DNA of 64,000 nt from an uncultured Oscillospiraceae bacterium (lineage in GTDB: Bacteria > Bacillota > Clostridia > Oscillospirales > Ruminococcaceae): the NCBI GenBank assembly GCA_910579545.1, contig CAJTVI010000005.1, positions 1 to 64,000 of the forward strand. Direction: 5' to 3'. The notes under the pieces were generated by a model. It saw only the letters and a program-made list of their open reading frames with translations. It had not been told where the DNA came from and searched no databases. The position numbers and the translations under genes are program-made. Shown piece by piece: positions 31,985-40,580 of the stretch. Numbering within the stretch: position 1 is the stretch's first letter; each line of letters opens with the position of its first letter.

Positions 31985-32185
31985 TTACTTCAGGCCAAAA
32001 CGGCGGTTGAAGCGGTCCACACGGCCGCCGGTGTCCACCAGCTTTTGCTTGCCGGTGTAGAACGGGTGGCACTTGGAACAAACCTCGACCCGGATCTCCT
32101 TTTTGGTGGAACGGGTGTGGATGACCTCGCCGCAGGCGCAGGTGATGGTGCAGTCCACATACTTGGGATGGATGCCCTCTTTCAT
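31985..32185 (-). CDS. rpmE: 50S ribosomal protein L31, zinc-binding form
   Basis: L31 bridges the 50S and 30S subunits. The 66-residue protein begins MKEGIHPKY and keeps the cysteine set (Cys12, Cys16, Cys18 and CSKCHPF), so it is the zinc-containing C+ type. The ATG at 32185 is preferred over GTG at 32197 because of the GAGG spacing. It is transcribed from its own promoter with a leader of about 140 bases. Confidence 0.95.
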   Translation of the reverse strand: MKEGIHPKYVDCTITCACGEVIHTRSTKKEIRVEVCSKCHPFYTGKQKLVDTGGRVDRFNRRFGLK

Positions 32186-32329
32186 TGCTCTTGTCACCTC
32201 TTTCTGTTTTTGGGTAATGACTTTACGGGGCCATGCGAAACCATGCGCCCATCACAACCTTCAGACAGGAGGCTACCAGCGTGCGCCATCCTGTGCGCAC
32301 GGAGCAGCCTGCGGAACGATTGCCATATT

Positions 32330-32359
32330 ACTATAACACAACCGCCGGGGGGATGTCAA
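32330..32359 (-). promoter_or_regulatory. Promoter of rpmE
   Basis: TTGACA, 18 bases and TATAGT on the minus strand. The leader that follows contains a CGTGCGC / GCGCACG hairpin near 32280-32301. Confidence 0.75.
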
Positions 32360-32385
32360 TTCTCATTTTTGCGCGGCGGGGCGGC

Positions 32386-33051
32386 TCAGTACCCCTCGCC
32401 CGCCTCGCCGGCCAGCAGCTTGACCGCGCGGCTGGTGCCCAGGCGGTCGGCCCCCAGGGCGATGAACCGCTCCATGTCCTCCACGGTGGAGATGCCGCCG
32501 GCCGCCTTGATCTTGCAGCGGCCGCGGCAGCAGCGGGCAAACAGCTCGATGTCGTGGAAGGTGGCCCCGCCGGACGAAAAGCCGGTGCTGGTTTTGATGT
32601 AATCGGCCCCGGCCTCGGCCACGATATCGCACATGGTCTCCTTTTCGGCGTCGGTCAACAGGCAGGTCTCGATGATGACCTTGAGAATTTTATCCCCCAC
32701 CGCGGCCTTGACGGCGGCGATCTCGGCCTTGACCGCATCGGTCTCGCCGTTTTTGAGCCGGCCGATGTTGATGACCATGTCCACCTCGGAGGCGCCGTTC
32801 TGGATGGCGGTTTTGGCCTCGAACACCTTGGAGGCGGTGTCCATAGCGCCAAGCGGGAAGCCGATGACCGTGCAGACCGGCACCGCCCCCTTGAGGTATT
32901 CGGCCGCCTCGCGCACATAGCAGCTGTTGATGCAGATGGAGGCGGTGTGGTTCTGCACCGCCTCATCGCAGATTTTTTGGATGTCCGGCCAGGTGGCCTC
33001 GGGCTTTAGGAGGGTGTGGTCCACCCGGGCTAAGATGTCGGCCTTGGTCAC
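32386..33051 (-). CDS. deoC: Deoxyribose-phosphate aldolase
   Basis: Cleaves 2-deoxyribose-5-phosphate to acetaldehyde and glyceraldehyde-3-phosphate in nucleoside salvage. The 221-residue protein has the Schiff-base lysine Lys153 in YIKTSTGFSSGGAT, Asp91 in EVDMVINIG and the second lysine in KIKAAGGIST. The start is GTG at 33051, which overlaps the stop of a 52-residue upstream gene as GTGA, with GGAGG ten bases ahead. No other deo gene is next to it. Confidence 0.95.
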   Translation of the reverse strand: MTKADILARVDHTLLKPEATWPDIQKICDEAVQNHTASICINSCYVREAAEYLKGAVPVCTVIGFPLGAMDTASKVFEAKTAIQNGASEVDMVINIGRLKNGETDAVKAEIAAVKAAVGDKILKVIIETCLLTDAEKETMCDIVAEAGADYIKTSTGFSSGGATFHDIELFARCCRGRCKIKAAGGISTVEDMERFIALGADRLGTSRAVKLLAGEAGEGY

Positions 33052-33206
33052 TTATACATCGCCTCCAGCTTGCAGTTTTTGCACTGGCGCGCCTTGACCA
33101 GCCCGATCACCGAAAAGACGATCGAGGTGATGGAGACGGTGGCCCCCACGATGCCCAGAATGAGGCCGGTAAGCCGGAACGCAAACCCCTTGACATGCTT
33201 TTTCAT
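33048..33206 (-). CDS. Small membrane protein coupled to deoC
   Basis: This 52-residue protein starts MKKHVKGFAF after AAGGAGG. It has one hydrophobic segment (about 13-36, LTGLILGIVGATVSITSIVF) and a short basic tail with CKNC. I know no family. Its stop codon overlaps the deoC GTG start, so translation of the two is coupled. The strong ribosome site, the clean hydrophobic helix and the overlap support a real gene. Confidence 0.65.
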   Translation of the reverse strand: MKKHVKGFAFRLTGLILGIVGATVSITSIVFSVIGLVKARQCKNCKLEAMYK

Positions 33207-33239
33207 AACCAAAAACCTCCTTGTTGTTTGCCAGCTGAC

Positions 33240-33266
33240 AAAAAGCCGCACCGCTTACGCGGCGGC
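33240..33266 (-). terminator. Terminator between gtrA and the small membrane gene
   Basis: GCCGCCGC, GTAA loop, GCGGTGCGGC (imperfect), followed by TTTTTGT on the minus strand. Confidence 0.55.
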
Positions 33267-33322
33267 ATTTTGGCAGCCTTGTTGTGTTTTTGAGACCGCC
33301 CGGGAGCAGCCCCGGACGAGGA

Positions 33323-33808
33323 TCAGCCCTTTTTTTTGAAGATAAACAGCTTGCTGAACACAAAGTTGAGCAGGATCACCACCACGTTGCTTACCACCTT
33401 GCAGCCCATGGCCCACAGGCTGGCCGCGGCGGCTTTGCCAAGGTCGGGCAGGATGCCGGCCAGCGCCGCGGCGGCCGCGGGGCCCAGCCGCTCGACCGTG
33501 AGCACGATAAACGCCTGGTCGAACACGCCGGTGACCGCGCGCCCCAGCAAAAAGGAGCCGAACTCCCGCACGGCGGCGGCCCCGCGGGTTTTGCTGCGGA
33601 AGACGAACCGCCGGTTGGTGCCGTAGGCGAACAGGATGCAGATGCACAGGTCCAGCAGGTTTGCGCCGGAGGCCGAGAGGCCCAAGGCCATAAACAGGGG
33701 CAGCAGCAGGATGTTGAGCAGGGTGGCCGCGGCGCCCCAAAAGAGGTAATCGACCCCCTCGCGGTGGGCCCTATACAGGGCCGAAAGCCGGCCCAAAAGC
33801 TGCTGCAT
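33323..33808 (-). CDS. GtrA-like membrane protein
   Basis: The 161-residue protein has four hydrophobic segments and the GtrA layout (FWGAAATLLNILLLPLFM first; RRFVFRS after the second segment; KLFIFKK at the end). GtrA proteins help move lipid-linked sugars or polyprenyl precursors across the membrane for wall or teichoic-acid glycosylation. The ATG at 33808 follows AAGGAG. It is a single gene; the glycosyltransferase genes lie about 7 kb away. Confidence 0.85.
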   Translation of the reverse strand: MQQLLGRLSALYRAHREGVDYLFWGAAATLLNILLLPLFMALGLSASGANLLDLCICILFAYGTNRRFVFRSKTRGAAAVREFGSFLLGRAVTGVFDQAFIVLTVERLGPAAAAALAGILPDLGKAAAASLWAMGCKVVSNVVVILLNFVFSKLFIFKKKG

Positions 33809-33835
33809 AGCAATGGCTCCTTTCACGGCGGCGGT

Positions 33836-33851
33836 GCATAAACGTTTATGC
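33836..33851. promoter_or_regulatory. Palindromic operator candidate upstream of gtrA-like gene
   Basis: GCATAAACGTTTATGC is a perfect 16-base palindrome with the central CG typical of LacI/GalR-family operators. It is just downstream of two TATAAT-like boxes on the minus strand. Confidence 0.5.
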
Positions 33852-33878
33852 CTTATATTATATCACAAATTATACCAC

Positions 33879-33908
33879 AAAAGAGCCGCCCTGAAAATAG
33901 GGCGGCTC
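33879..33908 (-). terminator. Terminator after ispH-rpsA
   Basis: GAGCCGCCCT / AGGGCGGCTC ten-pair stem with TTTTG on the minus strand, 25 bases after the stop codon. It ends the long run of genes that begins at 42.6 kb. Confidence 0.8.
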
Positions 33909-33932
33909 CAAATGCAAAATCAGGGGCGGGGG

Positions 33933-35867
33933 TTATTCCTCGTCCTCGCCGGCATCCTCTTCGGCGGGCTCGTCGTCCAGCAGGGCTTTCATTGAAAGGC
34001 TGATGCGCTTTTTGTCGAAATCGACGTCCAGCAGCTTTACCTTGACCTCGTCGCCCACCTTGAGCGCATCGCTGACCTTCTCCACACGCTCGTTGGAGAT
34101 CTCGCTGATGTGCACCAGGCCGTCCACGCCGGGCAGGATGCGCACAAAGGCGCCAAACTTGGTGATGCTGACCACCGGCGCGGTAAAGGTGCTGCCGATG
34201 GGATACTCGGTGCGCAGCTTCTCCCAGGGGTTGTCCTCGGCCTTTTTGTAGCCAAGCGAGACCTTTTGGGCCTCGCGGTCCAGGCTGCGGACGTATACCT
34301 CGATGGTATCGCCCACGCTTACCACCTCGCTGGGGTGCTTGATGCGGTTCCAGCTGAGCTCGCTGATGTGGCACAGGCCGTCCACGCCGCCCACGTCCAC
34401 AAACGCGCCGTAGCTGGTAAGGCTCTTGACCACGCCGGTGTAGGTTTTGCCCTCCTCGACGTTCTGCCAGAACTCCTCGCGCTTGACCGCGTTTTCGGCC
34501 GCGGTGACCTTGTTGATGGAACCCACGATCTTGCGGCCGGCGCACTCGGTGATGACCAGGCGCACCTCTTTTTTGACCAGCTGGGTGTAATCTTCGTCAC
34601 GCCGCATGGTGGCCTGGCTGCGGGGCACAAACACCTTGACCCCCTTGACCAGCACGACCACGCCGCCCTTGTTGGCCTCTACCACCGGGCCTTCCATCAC
34701 GGTGCCGTCCTCGGCTGCCTTGGCAACCTCCTCCATGCCCTTGCGGGCCTCCAGCTTGCGCCGGGAAAGATAGGCAATGCCGTCCTGGTCGTTGACCTTT
34801 TCGACAACGAGATCCAGCTCGTCCCCAACCTTTACCAGGTCCTCGGTGCGGGCTGCGGGGTCGTCGGTCAACTCGCTCAGCTTGACAAAACCGGTGTGCT
34901 TGGTGCCGATGTCCACCTGGATCTCATTGGGCTGAACGCTGGTAACGATGCCCTTGACCACCTTGCCGCCGAATACTGGTTTGAGGGACGCATCGATCAT
35001 CTCCTCAAAACTCATGTCGTCCCGGATCTCTTCGCTCATACTGCTAAGTACCTCCTCAATGATTGACGATGGCGTGGAAGCCCCGGCCGTAACGCCCACC
35101 GTGCGCACACCCGCAAACCATTCCGGTTTGAGGTCGGCCGCGGTTTCTACCGATACGGCCTTTGTGTGCTTTGCGGCAACCGCCACGAGCTTTTGGGTAT
35201 TGGAAGAATGATGGCCGCCGATAACGACCATAAGGCCGCACCTTTGGCTGAGGTCTTCCGCTTCCTGTTGCCTCGCCCACGTCGCACTACATATTGTATC
35301 AAAAACCTTCGCGTTTGTATAGGCTTTTTTCAGAAACTTTGTACATTCTAACCATTTTGTAACTTGAAAAGTGGTCTGCGCCACCGCAAAAATGGAAGAA
35401 TCTGGATTTTTTGGGCCCTTCCACCCGCGCAGCTGGTCCAGGTCGGCAAACACGAACACCTCGCCCGCCGTGTGCCCCACGATGCCCTGCACCTCGGGGT
35501 GGGCGGCGTCCCCCGCCACCAGCAGCACCGCGCCGGCGGCCTGGGCCTTTTGGGCGATCTTGTGGATCTTGGCCACAAAGGGGCAGGTGGCGTCATGCAC
35601 CGGGCTGCCCAGCGCCGCAAGCTGGTCGTAGACGGCGGCCGGCACCCCGTGGCTGCGGATGACCACCTCGTACCCCGGCGGGATGCTGCCCACCGAGCCG
35701 GCGGTGACCACCCCTTTGGCCGCAAGGTCGGCCACGCACTGGTCGTTGTGGATGAGAGGCCCCAGGGTAGCCACCCGCCGCCCCTCGGCCGCAAGGCGGT
35801 AGGTAAGGCGCACCGCGCGGTCCACCCCAAAGCAGAAGCCGGCGGTTTTGGCCTTGATGATCTGCAT
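33933..35867 (-). CDS. ispH-rpsA: Fused IspH (HMBPP reductase) and S1-domain protein
   Basis: Residues 1-280 are IspH, the last enzyme of the MEP isoprenoid pathway, with its three [4Fe-4S] cysteines Cys12, Cys95 and Cys193. Residues 300-640 hold four S1 RNA-binding repeats (for example GVVKSLTSYGAFVDVGGVDG) and an acidic tail, as in ribosomal protein S1. This fusion is known from Clostridia. The reading frame is continuous over 644 residues. Codons 148-195, around 35285-35426, are unusually AT-rich. It lies downstream of cmk and plsC. Confidence 0.95.
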   Translation of the reverse strand: MQIIKAKTAGFCFGVDRAVRLTYRLAAEGRRVATLGPLIHNDQCVADLAAKGVVTAGSVGSIPPGYEVVIRSHGVPAAVYDQLAALGSPVHDATCPFVAKIHKIAQKAQAAGAVLLVAGDAAHPEVQGIVGHTAGEVFVFADLDQLRGWKGPKNPDSSIFAVAQTTFQVTKWLECTKFLKKAYTNAKVFDTICSATWARQQEAEDLSQRCGLMVVIGGHHSSNTQKLVAVAAKHTKAVSVETAADLKPEWFAGVRTVGVTAGASTPSSIIEEVLSSMSEEIRDDMSFEEMIDASLKPVFGGKVVKGIVTSVQPNEIQVDIGTKHTGFVKLSELTDDPAARTEDLVKVGDELDLVVEKVNDQDGIAYLSRRKLEARKGMEEVAKAAEDGTVMEGPVVEANKGGVVVLVKGVKVFVPRSQATMRRDEDYTQLVKKEVRLVITECAGRKIVGSINKVTAAENAVKREEFWQNVEEGKTYTGVVKSLTSYGAFVDVGGVDGLCHISELSWNRIKHPSEVVSVGDTIEVYVRSLDREAQKVSLGYKKAEDNPWEKLRTEYPIGSTFTAPVVSITKFGAFVRILPGVDGLVHISEISNERVEKVSDALKVGDEVKVKLLDVDFDKKRISLSMKALLDDEPAEEDAGEDEE

Positions 35868-35950
35868 CCTAAAAAGCCTCCTTTGCTGCGGGGCGCAGCC
35901 CGGTTTTCCTAAAGCCGCCGGCGGTTTTTGCGGGGCCGCCGGCCATGGCT

Positions 35951-36565
35951 TCAGGCAAAGCGGTTGGCCTGGTAAAGCTCGTCCCAGGCGGCGAGCAGCA
36001 GCTGTTTATTCTGCCGCAGCTTTGCGGTGCTCTTTTTTTCGCCCAGATCGAGGGCTGCGGCCGGGATGGGCGGCCCAAAGCAGACCCGCACCCGGCTGAA
36101 CAGCCGCATAAAGGTGTGCCGGTAGATGATGCGGCAGGGGATCATGTCCACCCCGGCGGCGCTGGCGATCACAAACGCGCCGCTTTTGAGCCGGCCCGGC
36201 TCGCCGGTTTTGCTGCGGGTGCCCTCGGGGAAGATCAGCACCCCCTGGCCGTTCTGCACCTGGCTGATCACCCCATCCAGCACATCGGTTTCGCCCGCGC
36301 CGCGGCGGATGGCAACCACCCCCACATGCCGGAAAAACCAGCTGAAAAACGGGTTGACCCCAAAGATCTCTTCCTTGCCGAGGATGATCATCCGCCTGCC
36401 CCAAAACCGGGCGATAACCACGAACACCGGGTCGATGGCCGAGATGTGGTTGGGGGCCAGCACAAAGCCCCGGTCCCGCGGGAGGTACTGCCGGCCCACC
36501 ACCCGGATGCCAAACACGAGGTGCCAGAGCAGCCAGGCCGCCCCAACAACAAAACAGTAGAACAT
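35951..36565 (-). CDS. plsC: 1-acyl-sn-glycerol-3-phosphate acyltransferase
   Basis: Acylates lysophosphatidic acid in phospholipid synthesis. The 204-residue protein has the catalytic HX4D box (His40 to Asp45 in NHISAIDP), the substrate motif FPEGTRSKTG near 112 and an N-terminal hydrophobic anchor. It sits between cmk and ispH-rpsA, an order common in Clostridia. The gene follows cmk after 11 bases. Confidence 0.93.
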   Translation of the reverse strand: MFYCFVVGAAWLLWHLVFGIRVVGRQYLPRDRGFVLAPNHISAIDPVFVVIARFWGRRMIILGKEEIFGVNPFFSWFFRHVGVVAIRRGAGETDVLDGVISQVQNGQGVLIFPEGTRSKTGEPGRLKSGAFVIASAAGVDMIPCRIIYRHTFMRLFSRVRVCFGPPIPAAALDLGEKKSTAKLRQNKQLLLAAWDELYQANRFA

Positions 36566-36576
36566 GCGCCGCCCCC

Positions 36577-37248
36577 TTACTGCCCGGCCGCGGCCCGCTG
36601 CACCAGCGTTTTAAGGGCGGCAAAGCTCTGCTCAAAATCAAGGGCGGTGGTGTCCAGCAGCACGGCGTCCGGCGCCTGGCGCAGGGGGGCCACGGCGCGG
36701 TGGGTGTCCTGCTCGTCCCGCCGGAGGATGTCGGCCAGAACGGTGTCCGGGTCGGCCGGCTCGCCCTTGGCCCGCAGTTCGGCCAGCCGCCGGGCGGCGC
36801 GGGCCTCGGGCGCGGCGGTGAGAAATACCTTGAGGGTGGCGTTTGGCAGCACCACGGTGCCGATGTCCCGCCCATCCATCAAAACATCCTGGCTGCGGGC
36901 CATGCCGCGCTGGGTCTCGAGCAGAAAGGCCCGCACCGCCGGGTGCGCGCTGACCGCGCTGGCCGCCATGCCCACCTGCTCGGCCCGCACCGCCTCGGTG
37001 ACGTCCTCGCCGTTGAGCGAGAGCCGCTGCGCCCCGGCCTGGCAGCGCAGCTGGAGCCGGATGGCGGGCAGCAGGGCGGCCACCGCGTCGGGATCGGCGG
37101 GGTCGGCCCCCTGGCGCAGGGCGTACAGCCCGATGGCCCGGTACATGGCGCCGGTATCGACATACACATAGCCCAGCTCGGCGGCCAGCCGGCGGGCCAG
37201 GGTGGATTTGCCGGCCCCGGACGGGCCGTCGATGGCAATTGAGATCAT
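36577..37248 (-). CDS. cmk: Cytidylate kinase
   Basis: Phosphorylates CMP and dCMP. The 223-residue protein has the P-loop GPSGAGKS (8-15), the DTGAMYRA segment, MDGRDIGTVVLP for CMP binding and DEQDTHRAVAPL near the end. The ATG at 37248 follows GAGGAGG. It is in the baiN-cmk-plsC-ispH run. Confidence 0.95.
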   Translation of the reverse strand: MISIAIDGPSGAGKSTLARRLAAELGYVYVDTGAMYRAIGLYALRQGADPADPDAVAALLPAIRLQLRCQAGAQRLSLNGEDVTEAVRAEQVGMAASAVSAHPAVRAFLLETQRGMARSQDVLMDGRDIGTVVLPNATLKVFLTAAPEARAARRLAELRAKGEPADPDTVLADILRRDEQDTHRAVAPLRQAPDAVLLDTTALDFEQSFAALKTLVQRAAAGQ

Positions 37249-37352
37249 GGGTGGTTCCTCCTCTATATACAAGCGTTGGGCATGGCGGTTTGGAAAAGCG
37301 CAAACACAAGCGGCGGGGTGCTTTTGGGCGGGCGCCCTGCGAACGAGCCGCC

Positions 37353-38588
37353 TTACAGGTTTGCCGCAAAGGCCTGGGCGGTGCACCAGGCGATCTGCAG
37401 GTTGTAGCCGCCGGTGTAGCCGTCCAGGTCCAGCACCTCGCCCGCAAAATACAGCCCCGGGCAAAGCCGGGAGGCCATGGTTTTGGGATCCACCTCCCGC
37501 ACGTTTACCCCGCCGCTGGTGACCACCGCGTGCTCAAGATCCCCCTTGGAGCGGATGGGCAGTTCAAAGCCCTTGAGCAGGGCGGCCAGCCGCTGCTTTT
37601 GCGGCCGGGTGGCCTGGTTGGCCCGCAGCTCGGGCGGGACCCCCCAGCGGGCGGCCATGACCCCCCGCAGCTTGGCCGGCAGCAGCTTGGTGAGGGCGTT
37701 TTGGGCGTTTTTTGCGCCCAGCAGCGCAAAATCCTCGGTAATGCGCTTGTAAAGCTGCTCCTCGGTAAGGGCGGGCTTGAGGTCGATGCGGGCGGTGTAC
37801 CGGTAAAGGGTCGGATCGCCCATGTGGGCGCTGGCCGAGAGGGTGAGCGGCCCCGAAATGCCAAAATGGGTAAACAGCAGTTCGCCCTGTTCGGAAAAAA
37901 CAGGGGTTTGCTCTTCCAAAAGGGTCAGCCGCACGTTGCGCAGCGAAAGGCCGGTAAGCTGCCGGCAGGTGTCGCCCTGCTCCACCAGGCTTACCAGGCT
38001 GGGCGAGGGGGGCCGGATGCTGTGGCCGGCGCTCTGGGCAAGGCGGTAGCCGTCCCCCGTGGAGCCGGTGGAGGGGTAGGACACCCCGCCGGTGGCCACC
38101 AGCACCGCGTCGGCAAAGCAGCGCCGGCCGCCAGTGGTGATGGCCCCGGTACAGCGCCCATTTTGCAGCAGCAGCGAGGCGGCCCCCTCTAAAATAAGTC
38201 GCGCGCTTTGCCCCCCGCCGCCCGAAAGGCCGGCGTAGCGCAAAAGGGCGTCCCGCACGTCGGCGGCCCGGTCGGACTGGGGGAAGACCCGGCGGCCCCG
38301 CTCGGTTTTTAAGGGCAGGCCCAGCTCCTGCTCAAACAAAGCCATGGCCGCGCTGGGCGGGAAGGCCGCGATGGCCGAATAGAGAAAGCGGGGGTTGGAG
38401 CGGATGTTCTGCAAAAACTCCCGCTCGGTGCAGTTGTTGGTGAGGTTGCAGCGGCCCTTGCCGGTGATCAGCAGCTTGCGGCCGGGCTGGCCTGAATGCT
38501 CCAGCAGGGTGACCGTGTGCCCCAGCCGCCGCGCCGCGCCCGCCGCCATCAGGCCGGCCGCCCCCGCGCCGATGATGAGCAGCTTCAT
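37353..38588 (-). CDS. BaiN/HI0933-type NAD(P)/FAD-dependent oxidoreductase
   Basis: The 411-residue flavoprotein has an N-terminal FAD dinucleotide fold (IIGAGAAGLMAAGAARR), the family stretch GRKLLITGKGRCNLTNN and a C-terminal FAD contact AGEVLDLDGYTGGYNLQ. The family includes BaiN, reported to act in bile-acid metabolism, but most members are conserved proteins of unknown substrate beside cmk in Firmicutes, so no bile-acid role should be read from this alone. Its ATG overlaps the preceding stop as ATGA. Confidence 0.88.
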   Translation of the reverse strand: MKLLIIGAGAAGLMAAGAARRLGHTVTLLEHSGQPGRKLLITGKGRCNLTNNCTEREFLQNIRSNPRFLYSAIAAFPPSAAMALFEQELGLPLKTERGRRVFPQSDRAADVRDALLRYAGLSGGGGQSARLILEGAASLLLQNGRCTGAITTGGRRCFADAVLVATGGVSYPSTGSTGDGYRLAQSAGHSIRPPSPSLVSLVEQGDTCRQLTGLSLRNVRLTLLEEQTPVFSEQGELLFTHFGISGPLTLSASAHMGDPTLYRYTARIDLKPALTEEQLYKRITEDFALLGAKNAQNALTKLLPAKLRGVMAARWGVPPELRANQATRPQKQRLAALLKGFELPIRSKGDLEHAVVTSGGVNVREVDPKTMASRLCPGLYFAGEVLDLDGYTGGYNLQIAWCTAQAFAANL

Positions 38589-40423
38589 GGCCGTTCCTCT
38601 CTGGTTTGGGACTGGTTTTTGGGCCAGACGGTGAGCAGGCCGGCCGCCGCGAACAGGATGAGCAGCGGGTGTACGGTGGAGAGGTACATGACATAGGTGC
38701 CGATGTTAAAGGAGGCGACCTCCACAAAGGCGATCATCAAACAGCGCAGCAGCGCCATGCCCAGCAGCCCGGCCAGCACCAGCCAGAGCAGCCAGGCAAG
38801 GGCGGTTTGCTGCGCGCTTTGCCGGGGGGCGGCCGTATCTTGGACAATATTTTGCGCCGGAGCGGCGGTTTGCGGGGGCGCGGCATTTTGCGGTTTTGCG
38901 TTGTTTTTTTGCGCGGCGCTCCCCTGTTTGCCCCGGCGCACAAGGCCCCAGCCCCGGCGCAGCTGCACCCACACCGCGGCCAGCAGCGCCGGCGGAAGGG
39001 CCAGCGCGTAAAGGCACTGCACCCAGTACAGGATGCGGAAGGCGATCTCCTGCAGGGGGCTGTAGTAGGGGTCGGCGGTGCCGGCAATGGCTGCGAGGTT
39101 TGCGCGGCTGCCCAGGTACTCCTCCCAGACGGCCACGTCCTGCGGCTGGCCGATGGTGATCTCGGAAAGGCTGGCCTCGCAGTCCTTAAAGGTCATGGTG
39201 TGCCACAGCCCCCGCACCCCCTCGGCCAGCACGTCCGGCAGGTACTCGGCCCGGATGGGCGGGGTGGTGCTATTGCGCCGGCCCCGCCCGGCGGGCAGCA
39301 CGCCCTCGTCGCACAAGGCGTTGATCTTGTCGGCCACGCGCTGCCAGAAGGCCTGGGCGGCGGGAGCGCTCTGGTAGACCCCCTCCTCCTGGGCGGTGCG
39401 GCGCAGCACCCAGTAAAACGAGCCGGTTTGGTAATCGCCCAGCGCCTTGTTGAGGTAGCCGTTGCGCATGGGGGGGTATTCCTCCAGCCAGTAGCGGAAG
39501 GGGGCCAGCTCCTCCACGTTTTGATACAGCTTTTCCCGCACGTCCCGCGGCACGCTGACCAGCGGGCGCCAGTTTTCGTGCTCGATGCGGGTCATGGCGC
39601 CAAAGGCCTCGGCAAAGCTGCCGGAGGAAAAATCGCTGACCGTGTACACCCCGTACCAGGCGTAGTTGACCGCGCAGAACAAATTGATCCCCAGCACCAG
39701 CACCGCCGCCGGCAGGGCCAGCGCGGCGCAGCGCCAGGCCTTGTGGGCAAGGCCCTTTTGACGCAGGACGGCAACCAGCACCGCCGCGCAGCCCGCCGCA
39801 AAAAAGGGCAGCAGCCAGACGCCGTCCTCCCGGGTGAGCCAGGCGAGGGCCAGCCCCAGCCCGCAGATACCCAGCCAGGGCAGCCCCTGCTTAAGCGGCC
39901 GGGCGTACCGCAGCGCATAGCCGATGAGCCCGGCAAAGAACAAAAGGCATTCAGCCGGGAAGATATTGTCCCGGTAGACCCGCAGGGTAAAGCTGGCGGT
40001 GGCGGCGGGGTTATAAACCAGCAGGGCAAAGAGCAAAAACCGGCTTTTGTACCGGCTGAGCACCGGGGCAAAGGCCAGGGCGGCGGCCAGGGCCGCGGCG
40101 CAGAGCAGCAGCTGCCCCGCCAGAAGGTACGGGATGTGCAGCGCGTGGGCGGCGCTGAGCCAGACCGGGAAGAACATGTGCTTGGAGAGGGTGAGCCAGT
40201 TGTAGGGCCCCAGCCACTGGCCGGCCGTGATGCTTTGGGCGGCCTTGAACATGAGTTCGTCGTCCAGCGGGGCCCCGTCGATCCAGGTATAGATACACTG
40301 GAAATGCACCAGCACCAGCTTTGCCAGCACGGCAAGGCACACCAGCACCCAAAAGGCGCGGCGGGAGATATCTTTTTGCAGGGCGTTTTGGAAAGCTTTT
40401 TGCGTTTTGCTTTTTTGCTTCAT
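38585..40423 (-). CDS. Polytopic membrane protein, GT39/ArnT-like glycosyltransferase candidate
   Basis: The 612-residue protein has about 10-12 transmembrane segments, a large extracytoplasmic region (about 265-450) and an Ala/Pro/Gln-rich cytoplasmic stretch (about 510-550) that looks disordered. The first loop has DGAPLDDELMFKAAQ, whose acidic pair resembles the DE/DD catalytic loop of GT-C glycosyltransferases. Such enzymes move sugars from polyprenyl-phosphate carriers onto envelope acceptors. It follows a GT2 enzyme that could make the carrier-linked sugar. The exact family is not certain. Confidence 0.65.
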   Translation of the reverse strand: MKQKSKTQKAFQNALQKDISRRAFWVLVCLAVLAKLVLVHFQCIYTWIDGAPLDDELMFKAAQSITAGQWLGPYNWLTLSKHMFFPVWLSAAHALHIPYLLAGQLLLCAAALAAALAFAPVLSRYKSRFLLFALLVYNPAATASFTLRVYRDNIFPAECLLFFAGLIGYALRYARPLKQGLPWLGICGLGLALAWLTREDGVWLLPFFAAGCAAVLVAVLRQKGLAHKAWRCAALALPAAVLVLGINLFCAVNYAWYGVYTVSDFSSGSFAEAFGAMTRIEHENWRPLVSVPRDVREKLYQNVEELAPFRYWLEEYPPMRNGYLNKALGDYQTGSFYWVLRRTAQEEGVYQSAPAAQAFWQRVADKINALCDEGVLPAGRGRRNSTTPPIRAEYLPDVLAEGVRGLWHTMTFKDCEASLSEITIGQPQDVAVWEEYLGSRANLAAIAGTADPYYSPLQEIAFRILYWVQCLYALALPPALLAAVWVQLRRGWGLVRRGKQGSAAQKNNAKPQNAAPPQTAAPAQNIVQDTAAPRQSAQQTALAWLLWLVLAGLLGMALLRCLMIAFVEVASFNIGTYVMYLSTVHPLLILFAAAGLLTVWPKNQSQTREERP

Positions 40424-40580
40424 ACAAGGCCGTCTGCCATCCGCCGCGCACAGGGCGCGGCGGGCGGCAGCCTTTCTCTGTTATGCTGTAGGATGCGCCG
40501 CGGCCGCGGCGGGCCGCTTGGGGCCTGGGTATTGAGCGCCAAGGCCGGTTTTGCCGGCACGGAGCAGGGCGGCATGCCCT

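Noticed and set aside
37353..38588. Bile-acid dehydroxylation gene baiN
   Set aside because: The protein family also contains many conserved enzymes next to cmk with no bai genes; no other bai gene is present, so the bile-acid role is not supported.
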